In this document: piece after piece, positions 23,718 through 32,707 of the stretch
Numbering within the stretch: position 1 is the stretch's first letter
How the letters are laid out: the number at the start of each line of letters is the position of its first letter
From: JBAZLV01 sp964586075
GTDB lineage: Bacteria > Nitrospirota > UBA9217
DNA length: 64,000 nucleotides
Reading direction: 5' to 3'
Assembly (NCBI GenBank): GCA_964586075.1
Contig: CAZPGZ010000014.1
Span: forward strand, 1 to 64,000
Position numbers and translations under genes: made by a program
The notes under the pieces: model-generated
Told to the model about the DNA's origin: nothing
Seen by the model: the letters and a program-made list of their open reading frames with translations, nothing else
Databases searched by the model: none

Positions 23718-24515
23718 TTAACCTTTTGCCGGTGAATCGCTTCCCCATTCGCGCAGCTTGCCGGTGATAAATTCAATGATTTTTTGATGTTCCTCGGCCC
23801 CGCGGTCCTTGATCCGCAACGGTTCTCCGAACGCGATGTGGGCTTTTTTTGCCGGGTCGATCCAGCCGTAGTCTTTTAGATAGCTACCGGTGCCCCAGGC
23901 ATCAGTTTTGAGAGCAATGGGTACCACCGGCACGTCCGCCTTTTTCGCAAGCTTGACTCCGATGGTGTTGAACTGATCGGGATCAAATACCGTCGTGCGT
24001 GTGGTTTGCGGAAAAATGATGATGGAAGTTCCCGCGTGCAACCTCTCCGTGCCTCCCTCCAGAACGGCCTTTAAATCATCGCGAGGGTTTGACCGGCCTA
24101 CCGTAACGGGGTTCCGTGCCCGCATGACGTACTTGAACACCGGATACTCGATAAGGTCCTGCTTGACGACAAACGTTGTCTCTCTGAACGGGGCGATGAT
24201 TGTCGGCAGGACGAAGGTTTCGAACGTGCTCATATGGTTGCCGATGAACACGCAGGGGCCGTCAAGCTTTTTAAAAAAGTCCATGCCGGTCACTTCGAGT
24301 TGAACGCCGACCCGTTCCAAAGCGCGGAGCACCTCAATGCTGCTGTTGCACCATTCCGCGGTGTCATAGCGATTGCGCTTTGCCTTTCTGCTTGCGCGCA
24401 CGACGACGGAAATGACGTCCAGATAGAAAACAAAGGACGGCATTTTTTTGATAAAAAATGGCACCGGATGGATTCCTGTGCTGTATGTGTCGCCTTCCAG
24501 CTTTACCGTTTCCAA
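23718..24515 (-). CDS. 1-acylglycerol-3-phosphate acyltransferase family protein
   Basis: A 265-residue PlsC-like acyltransferase with one hydrophobic N-terminal segment (FVFYLDVISVVVRA). The catalytic box is NHMSTFE, so the usual aspartate of NHx4D is replaced by glutamate. The acceptor motif reads IIFPQTTRT rather than FPEGTRS. VPVVPIALKTDAWG is also typical of the fold. The two substitutions occur together, so this may be a divergent subfamily with another acceptor rather than a decayed enzyme. It converges with the FKBP gene. Confidence 0.75.
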   Translation of the reverse strand: METVKLEGDTYSTGIHPVPFFIKKMPSFVFYLDVISVVVRASRKAKRNRYDTAEWCNSSIEVLRALERVGVQLEVTGMDFFKKLDGPCVFIGNHMSTFETFVLPTIIAPFRETTFVVKQDLIEYPVFKYVMRARNPVTVGRSNPRDDLKAVLEGGTERLHAGTSIIIFPQTTRTTVFDPDQFNTIGVKLAKKADVPVVPIALKTDAWGTGSYLKDYGWIDPAKKAHIAFGEPLRIKDRGAEEHQKIIEFITGKLREWGSDSPAKG

Positions 24516-24683
24516 GAGCTTTTCACGCCTCCGAAAGAATATTTCAAAATCTCAATCAGTATATCATGTCGGCGAAGAAGAGTGAAGAGGGAAAATATGC
24601 CCTGCAACAAAAGGGAACAGCGGTTTGCATGAACGGTGAAATAAAAGCTTGCAATGCCGCAATGAAAAAGAGAAAATAGGTCC

Positions 24684-26243
24684 ATGAATACTCTGACGCT
24701 TAGGCAGCAAGTCGCTCAAATGGTTATGCCTCGCCTTGATGGTGCGAAGCTTGATGATCCCCGCTATCTCTCAAGAATCCAGGACTTTATTCAGGACGGC
24801 ATCGGGGGGTTCATTCTGTTCGGGGGAATTCTTGAACAGACTTCCCGGCATCTCCGGGAAATACAGGCTTTTGCCGGGATACCGCTTCTGATTGCCTCTG
24901 ACATAGAACGCGGCCTTGGACAGCAGCTTGCGGGCGGGACGCGGTTTCCCAACCAGCGTGCGGTCGCGTCCGCCATTAACCGGAGATCGAAACGTGACCT
25001 CGATCTGCTTGACAGGATGCTCGACGCGGTAAGGAACGAGACGCGCGCTGCGGGCATTCACGTGGTTTTTTCTCCGGTTGTGGATGTGAACAACAATCCC
25101 GCCAATCCGATAATCTGCACGCGGGCTTTCGGCGATGAACCGGACGTCGTTGAATGGTTTGCTTCCCGCTATATTGGCCGTTTTCAGAAACCGCTGCGGA
25201 AAGGCCGTTTGGCTGTCCTGGCCTGCGCCAAACATTTTCCCGGCCATGGAGACACGGATCAGGACTCGCATACTGTGCTGCCGGTGATCCATGCAGGCAA
25301 ACCCCGGTTGAACCGCATTGAATTGCCGCCGTTTCGGCAGGCGGTAAAAGACGGCGTCGGCATGGTCATGGTGGCGCACCTGCTGGTGCCCGCTCTTGAA
25401 CCGGAAAAGCCGACGACGTTCTCGAAAAAGATCGTAACTGCTCTGCTCCGGGAAGGGATGGAATTCGACGGTCTGGTCGTTTCCGATGCTCTTGATATGG
25501 GGGCGCTGGCCGGCAGCTATTCCCAAGAAGAAATTGCCGTGCGCTCCGTGGAAGCAGGGATGGATATACTGCTTCATCCGGCGGATGCAACCGAGACCAT
25601 CAGTGCGGTTGTTTCGGCTGTGGAGCAGGGGCGGTTGACCCGACAGCGAATCAGCGAATCCGTTGAGCGCATTCTTGCCGCGAAGACAGAATTAGGGCTG
25701 TTCGAGAAAACGGAACCAGAAATCGGCCGGATAGATGTCCAAAAACACCGCAGGATCGCGCGCGACATGAGCCGCAAAGCGGTCCGTATTGTGTCCGGAG
25801 ACAAGAAAGCGCTTCCTCTGAATAGCGATGGAGGAACGGCCTGTTTTATTCTCGATGACGACAATGTTCCTGAATCAGGAGACGTCTTCATCCATGCGAT
25901 GAGAGAACAGTTCAAATTTTTGTCCATCATGACGCTGACCCCCGGGTCGGACATGCCCGAGTCTTTGGTGCTCGACAGCATCAATGCCGCCGAATCGGTT
26001 GTTATTGCGATTTACTCAAAGATTTCCGCTTCAAAAGGCCATTCCGGACTTACCGAGAAACTGCGCGGCCGGGCCATACAGATTATCAAGGCGGCGCGAT
26101 CAGTAAAAGCAAAGACCGTCGTAATCTCCTTCGACAGCCCCTATCTTCTGGATTTGTTCAGGGACACGGACGCATGCATTGCAGCATATGACCGGATGGA
26201 GGAGATCCAACAGGCGACCGTTGAGTTGCTGGCGGGCGCCTGA
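24684..26243 (+). CDS. Glycoside hydrolase family 3 (beta-N-acetylhexosaminidase type)
   Basis: A 519-residue GH3 enzyme. The N-terminal TIM barrel has GGFILFGGI, LIASDIERGLGQQL, the NagZ-type loop KHFPGHGDTDQDSH (catalytic His-Asp pair) and the nucleophile in VVSDALDMGALAG. A C-terminal domain of about 170 residues follows, which short NagZ proteins lack. It probably cleaves N-acetylglucosamine from peptidoglycan fragments or other glycans. No signal peptide is evident. ATG 24684 lacks a strong ribosome-binding site. The methyltransferase-like membrane gene follows 27 bp later. Confidence 0.85.
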   Translation: MNTLTLRQQVAQMVMPRLDGAKLDDPRYLSRIQDFIQDGIGGFILFGGILEQTSRHLREIQAFAGIPLLIASDIERGLGQQLAGGTRFPNQRAVASAINRRSKRDLDLLDRMLDAVRNETRAAGIHVVFSPVVDVNNNPANPIICTRAFGDEPDVVEWFASRYIGRFQKPLRKGRLAVLACAKHFPGHGDTDQDSHTVLPVIHAGKPRLNRIELPPFRQAVKDGVGMVMVAHLLVPALEPEKPTTFSKKIVTALLREGMEFDGLVVSDALDMGALAGSYSQEEIAVRSVEAGMDILLHPADATETISAVVSAVEQGRLTRQRISESVERILAAKTELGLFEKTEPEIGRIDVQKHRRIARDMSRKAVRIVSGDKKALPLNSDGGTACFILDDDNVPESGDVFIHAMREQFKFLSIMTLTPGSDMPESLVLDSINAAESVVIAIYSKISASKGHSGLTEKLRGRAIQIIKAARSVKAKTVVISFDSPYLLDLFRDTDACIAAYDRMEEIQQATVELLAGA

Positions 26244-26270
26244 CGGTCTGACGGCGCGTATAATTTTTTT

Positions 26271-26927
26271 ATGCTCAGCCTTTTCCTCATCTTTCTTTCA
26301 TTCGCGTTTATTCACAGCATTACAACGGCAACTATGTTTAAGCGCGCTTGTGAAAAGCTTGCCGGAAGAATTTTCATGCAAGCGTTCTACCGGTCACTCT
26401 ATACCGTGGTCAGCTTTGCGACTGCGGCTGCGGCGTTCTTATTCATTTCCCGCCTCCCCGACCGGGAACTGTGGACGGCGCCGGCGTGGGCCGCGTGGCT
26501 CATGCAAGGCATCCGGGGAGGAGCGGTTGTTGCTGCGTTGTCTGCGTTCAAGCATCTGGACGGTTGGGAATTTCTCGGCATAAAACAAGTGTGGAGGTAT
26601 GCCACCCGACGTGAAACATCAGGAGATATCGATGGCCTGACGCAGCAAGGGCTGGTTACGACCGGCGTGTATGGATTTGTGCGCCACCCCCTGTATCTGG
26701 CCGGGATCATTTTTTTTACCCTTGATCCGCGTATCACGATGAACGGTCTTGCGGTTACCATTCTTGCGGATGCCTATTTTCTGTTCGGGATGCTCATCGA
26801 GGAGCGAAGATTTCTTAAAATTTTCGGTGAAGAATATGCTCTGTATATGAAGCGCGTTCCAAGAATGCTTCCAAGTATTTCTGCGGTGATGCATTCGATG
26901 AAAAAATTTTTTACACCTCGAACCTGA
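26271..26927 (+). CDS. Isoprenylcysteine/phospholipid methyltransferase-like membrane protein (NnrU-like)
   Basis: A 218-residue protein with about five transmembrane helices. The C-terminal half has the ICMT/PEMT signature TTGVYGFVRHPLYLAGIIFF and the SAM-site glutamates in EERRFLKIFGEEYALYMKRVPR. The N-terminal half (LFLIFLSFAFIHSI) resembles NnrU. It is expected to methylate a lipid or small membrane substrate; the identity is unknown. It follows the GH3 gene by 27 bp. Confidence 0.75.
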   Translation: MLSLFLIFLSFAFIHSITTATMFKRACEKLAGRIFMQAFYRSLYTVVSFATAAAAFLFISRLPDRELWTAPAWAAWLMQGIRGGAVVAALSAFKHLDGWEFLGIKQVWRYATRRETSGDIDGLTQQGLVTTGVYGFVRHPLYLAGIIFFTLDPRITMNGLAVTILADAYFLFGMLIEERRFLKIFGEEYALYMKRVPRMLPSISAVMHSMKKFFTPRT

Positions 26928-27033
26928 GAACATAAGTACCGAATCATTTTTCATGATGTTCAGTGTGTACCTTCCGTTTCGGCATATGCTACAATAGTAA
27001 ACGGTTTATACATTCCACACGATCGCAAATAGG

Positions 27034-28338
27034 ATGAAAATGACATATATTCCGGAAAAAAATGGATCTTTTCCATCAGATGAAGATAGCGTTGAACAAT
27101 TTGACTTTGACGCATCGGTTGAGGCAATCATCAGCAACGAGAGAATTGTGACCCACTTCCAACCGATTATCTCCATAAAGAAAAGGGAGATTGCAGGCTT
27201 CGAGGCCTTGAGCCGTGGCGTCGCAGAGAACAACGGGAATCTGATCACGCCGGACCGGTTATATGGCGCTGCGCAGAAAAAAGGTTGCACGCTGGCCTTG
27301 GACAGATTGTGCAGGAAAAAAGCGCTTGAAAATTTTCAGAATTCTCTCAGCAGTCATGAAAGACGGCAGCTTTTATTCGTAAATTTCGAAGCCTCTCTTT
27401 TGGATGAGGGCGTCGGCGGCTCTGGACACATGATGGACCTCGCTTCCCAACTGAGCCTTCGTCCTTCCGACATCGTCATTGAGATAGTTGAGTCGAAAGT
27501 CAAGGACATAAAAGCACTGCAGAATTTTGTCGAGACTTACCGCTATTACGGTTTTCTTATCGCCCTGGACGATGTGGGAGCAGGACACTCAAACTTCGAC
27601 AGAATATCTCTTATCAAACCGGACATCCTGAAAATAAATAGAGACATTATTACTGCCATCAATGATGATTATTACAAACAGCAGGTTTTTAAGTCACTTG
27701 CAAACCTGTCCCATAATATAGGAACTCTGGTTGTTGCGGAAGGCGTCGAAACGGAAGAAGAGACTCTGCAGTGCCTAATGCTGGGTGCTGATTTGTTTCA
27801 GGGGTATTATTTCAAGAGACCGGGCGCGGCGGATTTCATAAGGCAGACTGACGACTTGTTGAAAAAAATTTCTCAGATTGCCGACAGATACACCAAGCAT
27901 GAAATAAGCAAAATCAAGGAAGCAAACAAAAGGCAGCGTCTTTATGCCGGTATTATGAGGAGCATTGTGAACAGCCTTGCTTCTATGCCTGCACCTTTTT
28001 GCGAGAAAACCCTCAGAAAAACAGTGCAAGAACTTATCCTGGTGGAGGCCATTTATATCGTTGATCAAAATGGAATTCAGGTGACCAATACGATACTTAA
28101 TACAAGCTTTATTCTAAAAAAGCACAAACTGTTTCAACCTGCCCAAAAAGGAGATGACCATTCTCTGAAAGAGTATATTTATCCTTTGCTTAATACGAGT
28201 CTCAGACGATTCACGACGGAGCGCTATATTTCACTTGCCACGGGAACTGTTTGCAGGACGGTGTCCGCTATTTTCAAAGACATGAAAATGAATAGCTATA
28301 TTTTATGTGTCGACTTCAAGGAAGACGGCAGAATGTGA
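27034..28338 (+). CDS. EAL domain c-di-GMP phosphodiesterase
   Basis: A 434-residue cytoplasmic protein. Residues about 30-275 are an EAL domain with the catalytic set intact: FEALSR (EAL), FVNFE, EIVESK, DDVGAGHSNF, DILKIN, VVAEGVE and FQGYYF. It should hydrolyse cyclic di-GMP. The C-terminal 150 residues form a helix and then a PDC/Cache-like sensor segment (AIYIVDQNGIQVTN), an unusual order with the sensor after the enzyme. ATG 27040 is an alternative start, 6 bp downstream. Confidence 0.88.
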   Translation: MKMTYIPEKNGSFPSDEDSVEQFDFDASVEAIISNERIVTHFQPIISIKKREIAGFEALSRGVAENNGNLITPDRLYGAAQKKGCTLALDRLCRKKALENFQNSLSSHERRQLLFVNFEASLLDEGVGGSGHMMDLASQLSLRPSDIVIEIVESKVKDIKALQNFVETYRYYGFLIALDDVGAGHSNFDRISLIKPDILKINRDIITAINDDYYKQQVFKSLANLSHNIGTLVVAEGVETEEETLQCLMLGADLFQGYYFKRPGAADFIRQTDDLLKKISQIADRYTKHEISKIKEANKRQRLYAGIMRSIVNSLASMPAPFCEKTLRKTVQELILVEAIYIVDQNGIQVTNTILNTSFILKKHKLFQPAQKGDDHSLKEYIYPLLNTSLRRFTTERYISLATGTVCRTVSAIFKDMKMNSYILCVDFKEDGRM

Positions 28339-28421
28339 ACTGAAGTTTTCATCCTTTGGATGTAGCAGTAAGGATGTCATTCTTTAGCATCATCAGCGCT
28401 TTTTTTTACGGAGGAAATGAA

Positions 28422-29489
28422 ATGACGAGAAAAATATTTGAACCTTTTACCCTCCGCAGCGTGGAGTTCCGAAACCGGATTTTTGTTTCCCCGATGTGCC
28501 AATACTCCTGTGCAGACGGCGTTCCGAACGACTGGCACCTTGTGCATCTGGGCAGCAGGGCTGTGGGCGGAGCGGGGCTGATAATTGCGGAAGCGACCGC
28601 GGTTGTTCCGGAGGGCCGGATATCCGCGAGCGATGCCGGGATATGGAACGACGCGCAGGCCAACGCCTTTAAAAAAATCACTGCATTCATTGAATCGCAG
28701 GGTGCGGTCCCGGCGATCCAGCTTGCCCATGCGGGCAGAAAAGCATCAACAGCAGTGCCCTGGAAAGGCAGACACCCCGTGGCAGGACGCGATGAGAGCT
28801 GGCAGCCGGTTGCCCCCAGTCCTCTTTCTTTCGAGAAGGGCCAGCTGCTACCCTATGAACTGTCGGCAGCAGAGATTGAACAGGTGATAAAATGTTTTGC
28901 CGCCGGTGCTGAAAGAGCGCTAGGGGCCGGTTTCAAAATCGTAGAAATTCATATGGCGCACGGCTATCTGCTGCATGAATTCCTGTCGCCGCTTACCAAC
29001 CAACGACAGGACGAATACGGGGGAAGCTTTGAGAATCGCACGAAAGTTCCGCTCAAAGTCGCGGAAGCGGTGCGTAGTATCTGGCCTGATGCTCTTCCGG
29101 TTTTTGTGCGTATTTCCGCCACGGACTGGAAGGAACAGGGATGGGACCTGGAACAGTCCATAGCATTCTGCCGGAAGCTGCGCGAGGCAGGCATCGATCT
29201 TATCGACTGCTCCAGCGGCGGCCTTGTTCCCGATGCCGTGATACCGGCAGGACCCGGCTACCAGGTTCCTTTTTCGGCTGCGATCCGTCGTGAATCGGAA
29301 ATTCCCACCGCGGCAGTGGGATTGATTGTGAACGCGCAGCAGGCGGAGCAGATACTGGTCTGCGGCGAGGCCGACGCGGTAGTACTGGCACGTGAAATGC
29401 TTCGGGATCCGTATTGGCCGCTGCATGCCGCACGCGATCTGGGAGTGGACATCCGGTGGCCTGTCCAGTACGAACGGGCGAAACCCTAG
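28422..29489 (+). CDS. namA: NADH:flavin oxidoreductase, Old Yellow Enzyme family (YqjM-like)
   Basis: A 355-residue FMN-dependent ene-reductase. It has the YqjM-type features: FRNRIFVSPMCQYSC with the flavin-tuning cysteine, QLAHAGRKAS, EIHMAHGYLLHEFLSPLTN with the active-site His, and RQDEYGGSFENR. It reduces activated carbon-carbon double bonds (enals, enones, nitro compounds). ATG 28422 has GGAGG upstream and opens at the first beta strand; the reading from 28356 adds an unrelated leader. Confidence 0.9.
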   Translation: MTRKIFEPFTLRSVEFRNRIFVSPMCQYSCADGVPNDWHLVHLGSRAVGGAGLIIAEATAVVPEGRISASDAGIWNDAQANAFKKITAFIESQGAVPAIQLAHAGRKASTAVPWKGRHPVAGRDESWQPVAPSPLSFEKGQLLPYELSAAEIEQVIKCFAAGAERALGAGFKIVEIHMAHGYLLHEFLSPLTNQRQDEYGGSFENRTKVPLKVAEAVRSIWPDALPVFVRISATDWKEQGWDLEQSIAFCRKLREAGIDLIDCSSGGLVPDAVIPAGPGYQVPFSAAIRRESEIPTAAVGLIVNAQQAEQILVCGEADAVVLAREMLRDPYWPLHAARDLGVDIRWPVQYERAKP

Positions 29490-29598
29490 CATTTTCTGCT
29501 GTAAAGCGGTTACGGCGGGACTATATTATGAATTTGTCTGCATCAGCATAATCGTTCCTCTGGTGAGAAGGGTATGCAGATGCGAAGTTGGAGGTTGC

Positions 29599-30039
29599 AT
29601 GTCTGATTTGATTTTGCTGGTACTAATGTTTTGCGCGGGAACGACAGTCGCGATACAGCCGTCCGTTAACGCACGGCTGGCAGAAAAAGTCGGAATCGTG
29701 GAAAGCGCTTTTATCTCCTTTGCTGTAGGAACGCTCGCATTGCTGATGGTCCTGCTGGCAACCAGCGGCAGACTGAACACAAAGGGTTTGGGCGAAACAG
29801 CTTGGTGGGAATGGACGGGTGGAGTTCTCGGGGCGATATTTGTCTCGGCCACGATTACGATTGTTCCGCGCATCGGAACTGCGGCTGCAATGGCTGCCAC
29901 GATTGCCGCACAACTGATAACCGGTGTACTCCTCGATCATTTCGGTGCGTTCGGTTTTAAAGGTGCACCTCTTGACTTCAAGCGCGTTCTTGGATGCTGT
30001 CTTCTTTTATGCGGCGTTGCGCTTGTCGGAAAACGCTGA
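29599..30039 (+). CDS. DMT superfamily transporter (DUF606/YdcZ-like)
   Basis: A 146-residue membrane protein with five predicted transmembrane helices. MFCAGTTVAIQPSVNARLAE, SAFISFAVGTLALLM and IAAQLITGVLLDHFG are characteristic of the YdcZ (DUF606) branch, which forms one half of a drug/metabolite transporter. ATG 29599 follows TTGGAGG at 6-nt spacing; the longer reading from 29392 overlaps the OYE gene and is rejected. Confidence 0.8.
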   Translation: MSDLILLVLMFCAGTTVAIQPSVNARLAEKVGIVESAFISFAVGTLALLMVLLATSGRLNTKGLGETAWWEWTGGVLGAIFVSATITIVPRIGTAAAMAATIAAQLITGVLLDHFGAFGFKGAPLDFKRVLGCCLLLCGVALVGKR

Positions 30040-30133
30040 TCAAGACAATTCTGAAAGACCGGAAAAGATCAGATGAAGCGGTGCGTACCGAACATACAGC
30101 TTGACGTTTTCATGATCAGGAACAGGGGACGGA

Positions 30134-31153
30134 ATGCATAATATTTCCAGATATCTTATCACTGCCGCTATTCTGTTTTCCCTGATGGCCTGCCAGTCTC
30201 AATCGCGCGCGAATCTGCTGCGCCTGATTGATGAAACACCGGCGAAGAAGCTCCAATCGTATCATTTTGACCCGTCATCACCGCTTTCGGCGCGGATAAA
30301 ACCGGCCCCGGATTTCGTCATAGCCTTCTGGAGCCAGACGGACAAGGCAACTGACTATGCTTCCTACACACCGACCGATGCCGAGAAGGGGATGATCGGC
30401 GGTTACCTTTCCAAACTGCCGCGCCATTTCAAAGACGTTTTGCAACAGCGGTTGGTAGCGGTCTATTTTATCGAAAACCTCCTCGGGAGCGGTGTCACCG
30501 ATTATGTTCTGGACGACCGGGAAAACGTCTACGTCGTCATGCTGTTTAATCCGGCGGCGCTTAAAACGGATATCTCCACGTGGATGACTTTTCGCGAAAA
30601 CTCCATCTTTATCGGAGATGATCCTGCTGTGCAGATAAAGATCAACTGCGGCACGCAATACAGCGGTTTTCTATACTCGCTGGTCCACGAATCGGCGCAT
30701 GCCGTCGACTATGCGAAATTGTACACGCCGTATCCCGAAAAACAGATAAAAACCATAAAGCAAATCAAGAAAACCCGGACGCCTTTTACGGAAGACGTCT
30801 GGATCGACATGCACACTCCCCGGGCTTCTTACGATTTCAATGCCCGCAACAGTCTGACGTTTTATGGGGCGGATGGTGGACCGAAAACCAGCATCAGAGA
30901 TGCGCCTCAAATCTACAAACAGCTTTCAGAAACGCCGTTTGTTTCGCTTTACGGGAGCACGAGCTGGGCCGAGGATTTTGCAGACTTCGTGATGTTCTAT
31001 CACCTGACGCAGGTGCTGAAGCAGCCGTACGAAATACAGTTAACGGAAAAGTCCGGCTCAGTCCGAGTTTTTAAACCCATGGATTCTCCCTTGGTGCAAA
31101 AACGGTTTCCGATCGTTCAGAAGTTTTATGAGCAGAGAGCGGGCCTTAGGTAA
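30134..31153 (+). CDS. Lipoprotein with HExxH metallopeptidase motif
   Basis: A 339-residue predicted lipoprotein (signal ending in SLMAC). The middle holds SLVHESAHAVDY, an H-E-x-x-H zinc motif, and 100 residues later WAEDFADFVMFY, which could supply the third ligand and fits a gluzincin-like arrangement. No peptidase family was recognised from the rest of the sequence. It may be a membrane-anchored protease acting in the periplasm; that rests only on the motif. AGGGGACGGA precedes ATG 30134. thiM follows 38 bp later. Confidence 0.65.
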   Translation: MHNISRYLITAAILFSLMACQSQSRANLLRLIDETPAKKLQSYHFDPSSPLSARIKPAPDFVIAFWSQTDKATDYASYTPTDAEKGMIGGYLSKLPRHFKDVLQQRLVAVYFIENLLGSGVTDYVLDDRENVYVVMLFNPAALKTDISTWMTFRENSIFIGDDPAVQIKINCGTQYSGFLYSLVHESAHAVDYAKLYTPYPEKQIKTIKQIKKTRTPFTEDVWIDMHTPRASYDFNARNSLTFYGADGGPKTSIRDAPQIYKQLSETPFVSLYGSTSWAEDFADFVMFYHLTQVLKQPYEIQLTEKSGSVRVFKPMDSPLVQKRFPIVQKFYEQRAGLR

Positions 31154-31191
31154 ATGAAATCGCCACATGACAATGTGTTAAGGAGAGGAAA

Positions 31192-31977
31192 ATGATTTAT
31201 CAGGACATCCAACGTATCCGCACCGAATCACCGCTGGTGCATAATATCACCAACTATGTGGTCATGAACAGCACGGCAAATGCACTGTTGGCCATCGGCG
31301 CGTCTCCCGTGATGGCCCATGCCATTGAAGAGGTTACCGAGATGGTCAGCATCGCCCGGGCGCTGGTCATTAATATCGGGACCTTGAGCGTACCATGGGT
31401 CGAGGCAATGATCAGAGCCGGGCAGGAAGCCCGTTTGCGCAAGATTCCAATTATTCTGGATCCGGTCGGCTGCGGCGCCACGCAGTTCCGTACCGCCACC
31501 GCCCAAAGACTGATGCAGCAAATCCGCCCCACGATCATCCGGGGCAATGCTTCAGAAATCCGATCCCTGCTTCGCGCGGACCGGGGAACCAGAGGAGTGG
31601 ACAGCCGTCACTCGCCTGAGGAAGTCGCAGACGATGCCCGGGTTTTGTCCCGCTCCGCTGGATGCGTCGTGTCGATGAGCGGTCCGATGGACATGATTGT
31701 TGAAGGTGATTCCGCGATATTGGTCGAGAATGGACATCCGATGATGGCGAAGGTCACCGGCATGGGGTGTACGGCCAGCGCCATAACCGGTGCATTTGCA
31801 GCGATCAACCCGTCGCCGCTCAGAGCTGCCGCGCATGCCATGGCCGTCATGGGGATTGCCGGTGAAATGGCTGCTGAGCGCTCCACCGGACCGGGAAGTT
31901 TTCAGGTAAATTTTCTGGATATTTTGCACTGCATTCAGGAGACCGATATCGCACAGCGGATTAAAATGAAGGATTAA
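31192..31977 (+). CDS. thiM: Hydroxyethylthiazole kinase
   Basis: A 261-residue ThiM that phosphorylates 4-methyl-5-(2-hydroxyethyl)thiazole in thiamine salvage. PLVHNITNYVVMNSTANALLAIGASPVM opens the protein (read as PLVHNITNYVVMNSTANA then LLAIGASPVM). ILDPVGCGAT, IIRGNASEI and the nucleotide/active-site block VTGMGCTASAITGAF with its catalytic cysteine follow. AGGAGAGG lies 6 nt before ATG 31192. A SAM methyltransferase gene follows 10 bp after. No thiE or thiD is in the window. Confidence 0.92.
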   Translation: MIYQDIQRIRTESPLVHNITNYVVMNSTANALLAIGASPVMAHAIEEVTEMVSIARALVINIGTLSVPWVEAMIRAGQEARLRKIPIILDPVGCGATQFRTATAQRLMQQIRPTIIRGNASEIRSLLRADRGTRGVDSRHSPEEVADDARVLSRSAGCVVSMSGPMDMIVEGDSAILVENGHPMMAKVTGMGCTASAITGAFAAINPSPLRAAAHAMAVMGIAGEMAAERSTGPGSFQVNFLDILHCIQETDIAQRIKMKD

Positions 31978-31987
31978 TGCTGAAAAA

Positions 31988-32644
31988 ATGAACGATCTTG
32001 ACATCCAGACAGCATACTGGGATCGCGTTGCTGCATCCAAAACATTTACCCACCCCATCCCGCTTTCAATATTACATGATTTTTTACCGCCCTCGGCCAG
32101 AATACTGGATTATGGATGCGGCTATGGACGAACATGCTTCGAATTATCCGACGCCGGATACCGCAACGTAGTTGGAATTGATATTTCCGGAGAAATGGTA
32201 AGGCGCGGCCAGCGTCTGTTCAAAAGCCTGGATCTCCGCACGTTCGACGGAATATCCACCGGATTCGATGACAACTCGTTTGACGCCTGCCTTTTAATGG
32301 CTGTCCTGACCTGCATACCCTCGGACAGGGGGCAGGAGCGCGCTATCGCGGAAATCCGCAGATTGTTAAGGCCCGGCGGCATTCTTTTTGTCAGCGACTA
32401 TCCTTTGCAGACTGATGCGAGAAACCTGAAGCGATATCGGGAATTCGAAAAAGAGTTCGGCGGATTCGGCGTGTTTCGCACTGAGGATGCTGTGGTCCGG
32501 CATCATGACATGAAGCATATGCAAAGGTTATTGTTGCACTTTGACGTTTTATGGCAGCAGAGTATACGAGTCAGCACCATGAACGGCAATGAATCGGACG
32601 CATTCCAGATCATGGTTCGGAAGAACGGCAGCAGCCGGCCATAG
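31988..32644 (+). CDS. Class I SAM-dependent methyltransferase
   Basis: A 218-residue methyltransferase of the Methyltransf_11/25 type. Motif I is ARILDYGCGYGRTCFEL, motif II VVGIDISGEMV, and the DACLLMAVLTCIPS plus LLRPGGILFVSDY stretches complete the fold. It is cytoplasmic, and its substrate is unknown. It lies 10 bp after thiM, so it may be co-transcribed by convenience or act on a thiamine-related compound. Confidence 0.8.
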   Translation: MNDLDIQTAYWDRVAASKTFTHPIPLSILHDFLPPSARILDYGCGYGRTCFELSDAGYRNVVGIDISGEMVRRGQRLFKSLDLRTFDGISTGFDDNSFDACLLMAVLTCIPSDRGQERAIAEIRRLLRPGGILFVSDYPLQTDARNLKRYREFEKEFGGFGVFRTEDAVVRHHDMKHMQRLLLHFDVLWQQSIRVSTMNGNESDAFQIMVRKNGSSRP

Positions 32645-32707
32645 AATACGACAATACTCCAACTCCGCTCTTAAATAAACAGCCTTACGACGCGCTGTAA
32701 GTGGTCG

